Below, piece by piece: positions 35,101 to 49,230 of a DNA stretch of 64,000 bases. The stretch is taken from the NCBI GenBank assembly GCA_963513935.1, contig OY740770.1, positions 90,846,301 through 90,910,300 on the forward strand, in the 5' to 3' direction. Each line of letters opens with the position of its first letter. Position 1 is the first letter of the stretch. This DNA comes from Aphrophora alni. Taxonomy: Eukaryota; Arthropoda; Insecta; Hemiptera; Aphrophoridae. The notes under the pieces are model-generated. The model saw only the letters and a program-made list of their open reading frames with translations. It did not search any database and had not been told where the DNA came from. A program made the position numbers and the translations under genes.

Positions 35101-37980
35101 TGTTATTTGTACTGCTAATATTTTTCGGCTATAATATCTTATTCACAAGGTCTAATATATCCTGTGATAAGTACATCATAGTAAAAGCCAGTTGGTGTTC
35201 TAGCCAAGTAAACGCTATAGAAGGAAGTCGGTAAAATCGCGTCTCTGAAAAATGTCAATATATTATTTCGAAAGTAATTAGTATTTTTAATATTCATAAC
35301 AGTTGAGTTATTTAAGAAAAAATATGAATTAACTAACTGATATTTATAAAGTGTATTGCCAACTATATTTTATCCAACTAAAGTTGTTAATAATTTCTCA
35401 AATTTTTTTTTCAATTTTAGTTTTTACTCACATATGCGAAAAAAAACTTTTTGAAACTGTTTACTATTTGTTTATCTAAGCAATATAGTCTATAAATAAT
35501 TATATTTAAATTGTTGTTCACATTTTAGGTATGGAAATTGAACCTCTTAAAACGTCTTAAAACTCGTACTTTCAATATTTGGTGCACTTGGACCATCTAT
35601 ACGGTTAAATATATAGAAACATATCCAACAATAAGTAATTCTAAAATAATGTGTTTCATTCAAAATCGTTATAAAAATTATAGGTCCTGTAATAGAAATT
35701 AAATCTGACGACCATTTTGATTACCATATTGAAAACATGGCGGGAGATATGAACAATTTGATAATACCTCTTCTCTTACCTCGATAAAATCCCGGAGCTG
35801 TTATTATTTTGAAGTCAATTTGGAACTTTTATACTTATGGAATAAAACAATGATCTCAACTGTTTCCATCATGTTATATATAACAAATACGAATAAAAAG
35901 TTATTTAATATTAAATTTATTAATTATAGAAAAACCATTTTAATAAATTTGATTGAATTTAGTCAATAAACCAAAATTCATAAGCTTGGTGTTTGTTTTA
36001 TTTTACATTAAGTGGGTAACTATGTCAAAATTAAGTCAAATTTACCTCAGTAATATTTTAAAACCAAAATGACTATTTACGACTAACATTAATTATTTAC
36101 TCCAAAACAGCGACTAGATAAAACTATCAAACTCTTTCAACAGATAAAAATAATTAAACTTTTCTAATATGGTGATCTCCACCTAACAACGGCTGGATAT
36201 TATTAATAATGATTAAGTATCATATCTAATAAATACCGTGTAAAACCACCATTACATTATGTAACTACAACAATCAGTTATATAGCTAAAAAAATGGTAA
36301 TGTACATATTACAAAGATATTTATTACTAACTATTACTAACTTTAGTCATCAATGACTATCTATCTCTGTCAATAACAAGTATTACCAAATTTATTAGGT
36401 CTCTCTTGTACGACAATAAATAAGGTAGTCATAGATACAGAACGGACTTTGAAAGATATAACAACAAACTAGAACTAATCACCTAATAAAATAAATTATA
36501 AACTAATAAAGAACAATACTACTTTGGTCGTACATTCATGTTACTCATCTAAAATCCATCTATACATTATATATTTTGTATCGGATGATACAGACAGAGG
36601 AAACCATTTTTGATATCTGAAATAAATTGCCAGGCAGCAGAGAATGAAGTTCCGTAAGGGAACTCATTTTCACTTCAACCTTACTATCATTTCTAAAACC
36701 GGTATTAATAATCAGACCGTATATTCATGGTATAATATATGGAAGCGTTTTGTACGGTTCTTTTTTTCCTTTCAAAAGCTACTTTTTACTATAAATGAAG
36801 TAACTTTAGGGAAATAAGAAATAATAAGAGTTAAATTATAATGGTTTACAAATAAATTTGCAATGATCTTCTGAATAATTTTATAAGATATAACAGCCTA
36901 TAAATAAGGCAAATAAAATAATAGTTTTATACTTATATTCTGCTTCGATATTCCTTATAATTTGTTCTCTGGAGAGATATATGTGTATTTTTATAGGAAT
37001 AATATACTCTCTCTTCTTTACTTCAAAAATATTATATTTTATCTCAATATTTTCTAAATAAATAAACACATATTTTTTTTTATGTAAAGTCTTAATGCTC
37101 TGTAAAATAATTATACTGTCACTCTCGTGGACTGAATTCATAATAATAGTCGTTTCAGATAAAATAAAATGCAGAAAGAAGAGGTTTTATGTATAATAAA
37201 CGAAATTATTTCTGCAATTTACACAAATTTATTTCAAACAAAACACATGTAAGAGTATTTGTTGCCGAAATAATGTTTAATCGCTTTGGAAATTAACGGT
37301 ATAGATAAAAATGCATAATAGATTAAAATAAACACTAAATAAATATTTTAGCATGAAACTTGATAACAGGTGTTCTTCCGATATGTATTCATAGAGTATG
37401 CATAGCCCATTAGTAATACAAGAAATTAAATATATTGTCTGTTTACACATCCATCAGGAAAACAACTTAATTCTACGTCATATGCTATGCACGACAGTAT
37501 TTGGTTAAGGTTAAATTTAGTAATGTATTTTTTGCCAAGCATGAAATATGATATATGTCTGTTTACTATGAATGCCCATGTTAGAATCTACCGTACCAGA
37601 TGTGAACTTCAATCCTAATTAAGTGAGAACGAGATATATTATCTATATAATATAATCCGACATACACATATGTACGTATCTGTGTATTCAAGTATGGTTA
37701 CTTTTCCATACCTTCTAAGAAGTTCATATTCTATAGTCACCCCTATGATCATGAAATTCTCTTTGTATGTTTAAAACACTAATAATTTTTTATAAATTTA
37801 GGATATTGTGAGAAATTAAAAATTAATGAAAACGGGTTTCAGTTATCCTTTTAAAATACTATGGATTATTTCCCAGATTTAATTATTCTGAAAATATACT
37901 CTCCAACCTAAATTCGGACCGACATATTTCTTTTAATAGTTGCATACTAAAATTTTGGCCATTATTAAGAATAATATTTC
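32131..37980. other. AT-rich sequence, nothing recognised
   Basis: Segments of slightly more even composition at 35690-35800 and 36050-36600 were checked on both strands. They show no long frame, splice pair or transposon motif. Several open frames of 75-86 codons are Ile/Tyr/Phe-rich and look random. Confidence 0.6.
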
Positions 37981-37989
37981 ATAAGAGCA

Positions 37990-38400
37990 TACAGGATGTT
38001 TCTTTTAACGTGGACACAATTGGTATAAGTTATCCTAAACTTTTTTTCCGATGAAAACTTTTAATGGGAATAGTCGTTCATTTTTAAATAACTTCAAATG
38101 ATTAAACATTTATTGAATACACACTTGAATTGTGAATAACAAAAATATTATTGTAATTATAAAAAAAAAATTCCCAAAATCCTTCTTAAAATTACATATT
38201 ATCGCTTTCAGCGGTCTATCATCAGAACTCTGTTAAATCAAAGTACTCAAATATGAAAATCACTGACTCTGAGTAGAAGAAATAAAAAATAGGGCTTTTC
38301 CATTTTCGTTATTGAGATTTTTATTTGAGCACATATCTGATGATGACGGCATTTACCCCAGAAATCGTTAATCTGTGATTACCAAAGATTAAATGTTAGG
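37990..38400. mobile_element. Retroelement-like remnant with an inverted pair of CTGATGAT...GAAA motifs
   Basis: CTGATGATGACGGC with a downstream GAAATCG lies on the plus strand at 38338-38367. On the minus strand, CTGATGATAGACCGC is followed directly by TGAAAGCG (38219-38192). CUGAUGA followed by a short stem and GAAA is the core of hammerhead ribozymes, which mark the ends of many Penelope-like elements. The stem II segments are poorly paired in both, so each would be a decayed copy. Near 37990 the phrase ACAGGATGTTTC resembles a CAGGGTGTTTC-type transposon terminus. No coding sequence is present. Confidence 0.35.
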
Positions 38401-39443
38401 AGATAATTACAAGGCATTTTTAATAATTACATGAATACACTTATAAAACTGTTTTTTCAACATTTAAAAATCCATCATTTTCTAAAGTGCTTAAGATTAT
38501 TAAATCTGATGCTTAATATGGCTAGTTATAGTTTATTTATTCTATATCTCGTGCCTCAATAAAGATGGCCCCTTTGTTGTGGGAAAACTACTCAATAAAT
38601 AAAAGTACTATTCATGAGAGAAGCCCTATGTGTTTTAGTTGATCAAATATAAGTACAATGTCACACGTCAGGTCATTCACTATTAATATCTAATAGAGCT
38701 CCTAACTGTTTAATTATTTATAAAATATTTTGAGTTCAGTTTTCAGATTCAGTGGTAAATGTTAAGACCTTGTTATTCTTCGTTGTTTTTTTATAAACTT
38801 ACTCGTTTAGGAATAATTCTAGATAACGTATCGAATATAAGATATCTGAATTCATTTGTGGAATGTACAAGTAATAAAACGCTATTTGATTAATATTAAT
38901 AGATTTGACGGTCATTAACAAATAACCTTCAAAACTTTAAGGCACTTCAAGGTACTTTTTATGCTTGTTTTAAGTAGAGTAAGGAGGAAAGCTCGGCCTA
39001 CAACTTTAAATGTCAATATAGACTGAATTGCTGTTATTTTATAGAAATTTCTTGTTTTACAACATGAATTTAATTGTACTGTATGGTTTCGTGTATCAGT
39101 GTATATTACATTTTGTTACGAAGGTTTAATGTACAGCTTGGTATATAGGTGACTGTTCTTATACGTGTGTACTGTAAACTTTGTATTGCATTACACATGG
39201 ATTGATATTTAGAATTAGTAATTATTCAGTAGTTTTTAGTGTAGTGTAGAAATTAGTTAACAATCGTAGTATAGAGCTGTAGTGATCGGAATGAGATCCA
39301 AGAGTAATTTATGGAAGAGGTATGTGAACATTAGAGTGTACTAGTGCACGACTAATTATAATGTAGTTATAGTTTACAGCTAGATTTGTAGGTGTAGTAT
39401 TCATACAAGATACAGAAGTGTATACTTTTATTTGAATATTATG

Positions 39444-39445
<2 letters not shown>
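38401..39445. other. AT-rich sequence, nothing recognised
   Basis: No gene, repeat boundary or RNA gene seen. Confidence 0.6.

Positions 39446-39482
<37 letters not shown>
39446..39482. repeat. (AT)n microsatellite, 37 bp, followed by (ACAAT)3
   Basis: A perfect AT run that passes directly into three ACAAT-type pentanucleotides (39482-39496). Confidence 0.93.
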
Positions 39483-39486
<4 letters not shown>

Positions 39487-42119
39487 ACAATACAATATAG
39501 TAAATATATACAATACTTCGAGTACTCTCTTTTTCTTTTCCATTCCAACATTGTTTCTCCATTAGCGACAACATCTGGCATAGCTAAAATCGTTCAACAT
39601 TTGCTGAACTTAATGAAGATAATATATGTAAAACCATCGTTTGTCTATTCCTAACATATTTTTGAATAGTTGTATTCCATTTCACTGCTGAAAAAAATGA
39701 CAATTTTTGCTACTAATATATTCTTGTAAAATAATATTAAATAAAAATTAATTTTGTAGTCTTAAAATATTTTCAGTGTTTTATTTAATAAGCCACATCA
39801 ATTGATTGTAATTGGCCTTTGAATTTCATTCCTTTGAAATCAAATTACATGAAAGTATTCAGAACTGCGATAGAAACAGACGTCCTTTAAAAGTCAGCAT
39901 TGCCTTAATGTCAACTCGAAATTCTTTCTTTTCTTTTTTTTTTTTTAAATAAATTTTAATAAAAGAAAAAGTTCATTAGATATAATGAAGTTTTTATTCT
40001 ATAACCAACAACCTTTCTGCAAAGGAATTTGATTAAGACATAGAGTATGGAAGTTTCTGGCAATATGAAGATTGAAAAGAGACTCTCCATTTTCAATACG
40101 GAGAGTGAATAGTGAACAATTTGATAAGAAAATCGGTATGGTAATAAACTTATTTGTTTTATAAACTACTATAGTAAGGCTCATACTATTTTGCTTTGTA
40201 TCCGACATATAATATTCGCCCAGTCTTTTAGTAAACTGTGACTCTTCAGTTAAAAATAATTTTGTCACTCTTTATTTTCCTATCAAGTAAAGTGACGCCA
40301 TTTTCAATAAACTTTATGTACTTTTTCTGTAAGGCGGACCAAAAATTTTTTTCAAACGGGAGAAATGTATTATTTACAAGACCTCACATTAGAAAAAAAA
40401 TTAGGCTTTCATACCTTTGTTAAAGTTTATATTTGTTTTACCAATAAAAGACTACATGTTAAATTTTTTAAAAACTAAAATGTTTCAGTTTTCACCGGTA
40501 TTAGCCAATAATTAATTAAATGTCTTTGTATAATTATTACGTCTAGAACGTCCAAAGTCGTAATTAAATTTGGAAGTATTTTAGATTTTGGTTCACTAAT
40601 TGTCATTCCACATTTTAAAATTATAATATATTTTTTACATATAATATATTTATAAATTGATACGTAGTAATAAAAGTGGGATGGTAAATGTCATAGAAAG
40701 TGGGAAAATATCAATATTATCAGAATTAACTATTTTTAAAGGTAGTCATTTGGTTCGAGTCTGGGAGTAAGGTATAGGACTGAAATGAAAATGTAATATT
40801 GGATTTAGATGTTTATTTTTCCAAGTCACTGACAGAAACAAGTTCGTAATACATAAAATTAATTAGTTCTGTTACATTATTCTAGTTAAAGTGTTCAATT
40901 ACTTGTATATTGTTATTTTAATTATTATTATAATAATTTTAATTTTACTAGATTTTTTTTTTTATTTGTAAGCATATTGACGCGATTTTCAAATAAATAC
41001 TATAATAACATGCATTTTATTTTAAATTTGTGTAATGGAAACGTACGTAGAGTTGTGGAAGAGTATCAACTATGATATCCAGAACGTCTTGCTTCCAGAG
41101 ACGATGTGTTTGGAAGGACAAATCGAATTACTGCAGGAACTACATGCTTTTCGTATATCAATAATTGACTATTGAACATTGTACCGTTCGGGAAGGGATA
41201 TTTTAAGCAAAGTTAATTTTAAGCAAAGTTAATATAAAATGTGGAATATTTTTGTTGATAATAGAACCCACTCCAAAAGAGTATAGCTGGTTCTAAGAGT
41301 GTAGATGAAGGTAATTTTAAAATACATCGTTAAACTGTAAACAATGATATATAAGGATAACGTCTTTTTTTAAGAATGAAAAAAGAGATGTATTATCTAA
41401 ATAGCTGCAAACATATCAAGATTAAAAATTTACACTAAAATGAATACAATAATAACCTACCCCATGTTTTGAACTACAGTCAATTAAGTCATTGCCTACA
41501 GACAGTGTTTCTCATCAAAGAAGTTTAACTTAATATAATACACAGGCCGATACCCATATCACATTTCATGACTAGAGGTGTCCCCAATAATAATTAACAA
41601 CAGTTGAGTTACAATACATCGTTCAAATTATGGTCTGTTTATACCGAACGTATTTTTTTGTTCTTTAATGGTTGTAATAATTTATTTTAGACAGTACAGT
41701 GTTTTAAATAACAAATGTTTTTTTAAAATTTATTTGTTACCTAACTCGTTATTGTCCTAATTTAACTAATATTTCTATAAAAAATAATAACTTTAAGAGT
41801 GTTGTTGCCTGTACATCCATTATTTTTACAAAATTATCTCTTACTGATGACCAAAAGAAAACCATTCAAAATAACTTAAATTTTCATCTATATATAAATA
41901 CCCTTAAATGCTCTGTCGGTTCGATAGTGTCCGTCAAGCTTCAATATTAACTTCTTTATAATTGAACTACAATCACTACATTCGTGACAGGGAGTCGAAT
42001 TCGGCAGATTTTTCAACAGTTAATTGAATGTGTTAAGTTATTGTATTACCAAAAAAAAAAAAAATTAAATAAGAATATTTTCTAAAAGTTACTTTATTAA
42101 AATGAAAACGCTTTTTGGT
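39483..42119. other. AT-rich sequence with one uncertain open frame
   Basis: The minus strand is open from about 40271 to a TAG at 39999 (about 90 codons). It contains peptides of fairly ordinary composition such as LTEESQFTKRLGEYYM and NFHTLCLNQIPLQKGC. An AATAAA overlaps its end region (39993-39998, minus strand). It matches no family I know and may be chance. The rest shows nothing. Confidence 0.45.
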
Positions 42120-42297
42120 GTAAAGGAAATAAAACATAATTTTATTTTTATTTTCTAACATCCACTTTTTATTAGTCTAGTTGACCAATGGTTTCGCCTG
42201 TCAATGCCTTAGCAGGCAAAACCATTGGTCGGCTAGACTAATAAAAAGTGGATGTTACAAAATAAATAAAAAAATTGTGTTTTATTATCTTTAAATA
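42120..42297. repeat. Long palindrome made from a PLE leader (inverted duplication)
   Basis: The two arms, roughly 42120-42200 and 42213-42297, are near-perfect reverse complements. Shared parts are GTTTTATT, AACATCCACTTTTTATTAG and CTAG, then GACCAATGGTTT and GCCTG. They meet at a 12-base loop TCAATGCCTTAG (42201-42212). The right arm continues in the order of the Penelope-like leader seen at 21.7 kb (minus strand), through GTGTTTTATTATCTTTAAA, so this is a leader joined to its own inverted copy. Confidence 0.88.
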
Positions 42298-42330
42298 TGG
42301 AATTCCACCAAGAACCTTCCATCTCAACAG
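42196..42330 (+). mobile_element. PLE leader fragment with hammerhead-like motif
   Basis: Reads CTGTCAAT, GCC-TTAGCA-GGC, AAAACCATTGGTC, then CTAGACTAATAAAAAGTGG and GTGTTTTATTATCTTTAAA. The 21.7-kb element shows the same order on its minus strand. GCC/GGC can form stem II, but the CUGANGA core reads CTGTCAA and GAAA reads AAAA. After TTTAAA it continues TATGGAATTCCACCAAGAAC and then CAGTAATGAAAA. The 21.7-kb copy jumps directly to CAGTTATGAAAA, so one copy has lost or gained about 32 bp at that point. Confidence 0.6.
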
Positions 42331-42547
42331 TAATGAAAAAAAAAATTATAAAAGCTATTTGGTGTTCCTATCACTTATAAATATATCTAAATAATAACAC
42401 TTAACAAAAATATAGTTCAAAGTTACAGTATAAACTGAAATAAACATTAGTAATTTATAATTTGTGTTTTTTAATTGAAAAGCTTAACTTTCCATATTTT
42501 AATAATCATAATTATAATACAGGCTATAGTTATAAAAGCAATTTCTT

Positions 42548-42565
42548 TATATATATATATATATA

Positions 42566-42612
<47 letters not shown>
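42548..42612. repeat. (AT)n microsatellite, 65 bp, one interruption
   Basis: An AT run broken once by AATT at 42567-42570. Confidence 0.95.
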
Positions 42613-42615
<3 letters not shown>

Positions 42616-44531
42616 TATTACAGTTCTTTAATTAGGATAAGCCGCTTAAAAAAGAGAACAAAAATAAGAGTGTATATAATTACAAGGTTACTAGGACATA
42701 ATTAGCAACAAACTCATTGTTATTCAAATATATTGTTTTGGATTAATAATAAAACTAAATTTCTCTAGATTATAAAAGTATATGTGTTTACTATTTTTAA
42801 TAACTTAAAATATTACCATAATCTATTATTTTTCTCATAAGTTAACTTCTTCATTTTATTGTTGAGATATTATGTGTTCATGTAATAAACAGTTCATGTA
42901 AGAACACTATATTTATAATTGATTTTTTTTTAAATAGTGTTGAATTAGAATAAAATTATTAAATAATAATTATTCTATTGACACCAATTCAATTTGTGTG
43001 TACTAGAGTAAAGGTTTGTTTAGTTTGTTATTAAACCCATATCCTAAATTGATGGTATTGTATAAATTATTCAAACTGCCAAAAGTTGGAATACTTTGAA
43101 ATGATATTCCATAAAAATATTGTAGCTTGTCTCAATAATCCCGGTACTTACTCTAAGCCAAAGTTTTAAAAGACTGATTCCCCGCTACAGTACTGAAGTA
43201 GGTCGAACATTTATCATGTCTTGTTTTCAAATTCTGTATTACCATTATAAAATACCTTATATAAACACAGAGAAAACACTTTTCTCTGAGCAGGATTTAA
43301 AATATACAAAATTACTCTAGTCTGTATACTATTGCATGCTACAAAAACAATAATATCGTATGTACAAATAATGTATTAAGTTGTATGGGTGCATCCGTAT
43401 AAATTTAATACTACATAGCAATTTTTCCCCTATATGTGCAACCATAAATATTTACTCTATATATGTAAAATGACACCTATTCTTTACTGAAATATGTTTT
43501 AAAGTTTGCTAAATCATGTATATCAATCATCAACAACGAATACCATGTATAAAATATACAAAAAAAAAATGTATCTATACTCTTGATTACACTTTAAAAA
43601 GTAATAAATCACTATAATTTGAACACATTTTAGTGGAATTTAATTATTAGTAAGGGGTGCAGAGGGGGATTAACAAGACGATTGTGATTTAACAAAGGAA
43701 CTTCAATCAGCAGTAGATGGGATTGTGGAAAAACTATTGCGTGTCGTTAGATATCATGTATTCTATTAGGATTGACATATACTAAGGACCTCCCAAACTG
43801 CAGGCAGAGCCAGTCGTTGAATATAATTTTCTTAAAACGATTTACTCCATCATCAACATTTATGCTTTGCACACGGGCTTTTGGTAACGTTGGCAAAAAT
43901 AAATCTTAAGCACGAAATAATCTACTAATTAACACTTTACGTAAAACCTTAATGGTTACTTTCTACCACTAGGGCATGAATAAATTATAATTGAGCCAAA
44001 AATCTTTTCGTAAAACTACATGTTTAATTGTATGCGGACAAAAATCTATGACTTAAAAGGTAATGGGTGGAGACTATTGGAAGAACAGTCTTCTTCTCGT
44101 TTCGCGACACGTCAGTTACTTGCTTATGGTAAAAGGATTTGCTGTCTCACATAATTGATATTTTGGCTAGCAACCAGCTAGTATCTATTTCTCTGCTCGT
44201 AGGTGTCAAATTTTACATTGAAGTTAGTAACTTTAAAAAAAAATCAACTGTATTTTGTTTTATTTCTTGCTTAAATATATATTGTTATTTATATGTTCTC
44301 AATCCACGACGGTTTTAGTCCACTACACAATATTTCCTTACTGAATGATAAGGCTCAACAATGAGCTCACTGGGTCCATTCACTTTATTACTTATTACGA
44401 TGCGACGAAGGTGGTTAATTCCATAGCCAGGACAAAATACACCACTATTTTAGGGGCAATCTCATTCCCACGTGTTTGAACGGCGTCAGGAGACAATACC
44501 TGTTGTTCAAAAACCTAGCACTTACTACCAA

Positions 44532-44533
<2 letters not shown>
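42613..44533. other. AT-rich sequence grading into a less AT-rich block
   Basis: No gene is recognised. From about 43600 onward the base composition becomes more even, leading into the 44.5-49.2-kb accessory block. Confidence 0.55.

Positions 44534-44625
<92 letters not shown>
44534..44625. repeat. (GT)n microsatellite, 92 bp
   Basis: A perfect GT run of 46 units. The Cys-Val repeat that can be translated through it is an artefact. The flanks do not match those of the larger GT tract at 47183. Confidence 0.97.
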
Positions 44626-44626
<1 letters not shown>

Positions 44627-45974
44627 GCCACGCTGCCTCTCTCCGTTAGTGGGTTCGAGTAGGGTTCTTCTTGCCCCACTTTGGAACGCCACTTGTCACG
44701 CTGCGCCTCTTTCTGACTTCACGAATTTAAGATTCTTGTTCCCTTTTTTGGAACACTATTATCACGAACTCTTAAACTCGCTGTACGATCACCACCGACT
44801 GGGCGAACCACCTTTCTTTTCAGAGCAAGCGCGGGCAAGGCCAAGGTGCTCACTTTTACTTTTTTAAATCAAAGATTTTGCAACTCTTGGCTCTAATAAG
44901 TATGAGCTTGTCCTCATAAACTTACCAAATTTTAATTAACGCAAAATTCCCTGAATTTTATCTCAATGCTCGATTATTTAGATCTTTTAAGATTAACTCT
45001 CTCTCTCCAAGGTCGTGCCTTTTGGGAGAAATCGGCTCTTAAGTTCTGATGATAACTTTTAAAATTTTCAAATTATATTACCAGAGCACATATATAAAAT
45101 TTATGTTAAAACAAGGTTAATAGCATACACAGAATGGATATATATTAAAAACACAACAAAATTTAGAAATGAATTATTTGTATATTATTTTCTCTTTTGC
45201 ACAGAAAAATTTTATATTCAAAACTTTTTTAATCACACCAAACAATTTAATTAAACAATAACACAACTATTTATTTACTTGACAAAATTAATTAATGTAA
45301 TATTTTCTCTATCTTAAACAAAATAACAACGCTTGACTTTTCAGACAGAACCACAAACAGTTTTTCCTGTCCTGAAAAAGTCGTATTTAAATTATTAATA
45401 ATTTTCAACACCAAAGCAGAGGTTTAAAAATGAATTTAATTTTTAATAATTCCCCTAATGACGTTATATTTGAAAAGAAGTTAATATTTGCGAATTATTC
45501 CTTAAGTATAAGATACCTTCACACTTTAATAGAAGTTCTAGTTGGATTTGGAATTTGTTGTATTATTAGGATGATAGTGATGTGATGTTTTCTATCCAGA
45601 GTCTGTAAGCTGCTATGTAGTTGAATGCTGGTCTCGAATTCTTCTAAGTCGCCTTGAAGATCGATTAAAGTTGAAATTATTCTAAGTCCAATTAGTAGAG
45701 TGACAGTTGAATCTTCCTCTCAGCTCAGAGTCGGTTGCAGAAGAAACGTCCTTTAAGCGTCGATTCCAAATCAAAAGTAATCGTCTTTCGACGGTTAAAT
45801 CTCGGTCTCCCTGTCAGTGGGAATTAATCCACTTTTCTGGAGCCAATTTTCCTCCCTTTTTGGGAAAAAGGTATTTTCCATATATTATGTGTTTTCAGGC
45901 CCTTTTGGTCTGAAATATTTACACTATATGTTTTATTAGTCCTATTTTTTGACTAATGAATAGTTTTCTTCCTT
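44626..45974. other. Less AT-rich accessory sequence, unidentified
   Basis: This stretch is more GC-rich than most of the window, especially 44626-44870 and 45600-45870. It is probably part of one or more mobile elements joined to the inverted repeat that follows. Open frames are short and match nothing I recognise, and no terminal repeats could be placed. Confidence 0.45.
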
Positions 45975-46008
45975 AATTATTAATTAAAACACCTTTTAAT
46001 TAATAATT
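45975..46008. repeat. Perfect 15-bp-stem hairpin with CACC loop
   Basis: AATTATTAATTAAAA (45975-45989) and TTTTAATTAATAATT (45994-46008) are exact reverse complements separated by CACC. It lies about 130 bp outside the outermost recognisable homology of the left arm of the large inverted repeat. Confidence 0.88.
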
Positions 46009-46139
46009 TATAGTATTTTTTCTTTAACGTTATCTTTGATCCAAGTTGGCAACATGATGATTCTGACTTTAGACTCTGCTTGAAGATGCGCGCGCAACTT
46101 TTCATGTTTTTGCATGAAAATCTCTACTTTTGACGTTTT

Positions 46140-48415
<2,276 letters not shown>

Positions 48416-48765
48416 GATCAAAAAAGTGTTCTTATCCAAAGTTTTCCAGATTTGACAGTAAATCTGAGCTCAGGTAAAATGTGGCCCCTCGTGGTCGAAC
48501 CAATAATTCGTCACAGGCTAAATTACGTTATGCCTGCAGAGAGACAATCTGGTAACCAACGGTGAAACTACAAATAATATACTAGTAATAATTGATGACA
48601 GGATAAAGCGACGATATTACACAAGACTGAGGCAAACTATGTGTATATTGCGGCGCTACCGCGGGACTGGAGCGGGACTTAGTGCTAAGCTAGAGCAAAC
48701 TATTGGGAGGAGGCTAGGAAAGTTTTATGGATTGAGTTAAAATATCTGTCTGTCAGATCCGGGGG
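48416..48765. other. Less AT-rich accessory sequence, unidentified
   Basis: Continues the even base composition of the right arm, with a GC-rich spot at 48650-48690 (GCGGCGCTACCGCGGGACTG). No coding similarity was recognised. Confidence 0.45.
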
Positions 48766-49222
48766 TTAGAGAAGAATCAAATCCTTAGAGATAACGCAGG
48801 ACATCATTGGGGGCTTGGTATCAGGCTTGATGGATCTGGGCAAGGAGGGGTTACAACCTCCAGTGTAATAAATGCAACTAGACAAAATGGTGAATGGCTT
48901 AGGACATTGTTTGAGTAGTGGGCGGAAAGAGGTCGTAGTCGTAGTAATATATGGATATAGGAAGGCTAAGCAAACAAATCTTGGAAGGCAGTTGGTGGGT
49001 CGAGACAACATAATTCCGGACGGCATCACACAGGGAACTAAAACAATAGGTGGGAGTGGATGAAGTAAAGGGTAGGTTGATGTTACGTGAGATCCGGCCA
49101 AGTTAGATGGAAAAGATGCAGATTTTAAGTCTCGTAGAACACACACAAATATTGTCTTCAAGTAGCGCATGATTTATTGTATTTTTAGTGGATAAACGTT
49201 TCGGGGCGAGTCCCACAGTATC
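48766..49222 (-). mobile_element. Possible PLE-like 3' or leader region
   Basis: At 49220-49200 the minus strand reads CTGTGGGACTCGCCCCGAAACG. GGG can pair with CCC across ACTCG directly before GAAAC, matching stem II plus GAAA of Penelope-type hammerhead motifs. The CUGANGA core seems shortened to CTGTG. Downstream on the minus strand the sequence is open for about 134 codons (49170-48766), pyrimidine-rich and rich in Pro, Ser, Thr and Leu, with no recognised domain. The assignment rests on the hairpin and on a loose likeness to the tail of the 20.5-kb element. Confidence 0.35.
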
Positions 49223-49230
49223 TCTTAGGA

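Noticed and set aside
41844..41862. CTGATGA followed by GAAAA, considered as a hammerhead core
   Set aside because: Only six bases (CCAAAA) separate the boxes and they cannot form a stem II. No element sequence surrounds it.
44645..44665. GGGTTCGAGTAGG resembling a tRNA B box
   Set aside because: No A box, acceptor stem or cloverleaf can be drawn around it. A similar GGGTTCGATAG near 56547 also failed.
45047..45070. CTGATGATAACTTT considered as a hammerhead core
   Set aside because: No downstream GAAA and no stem II.
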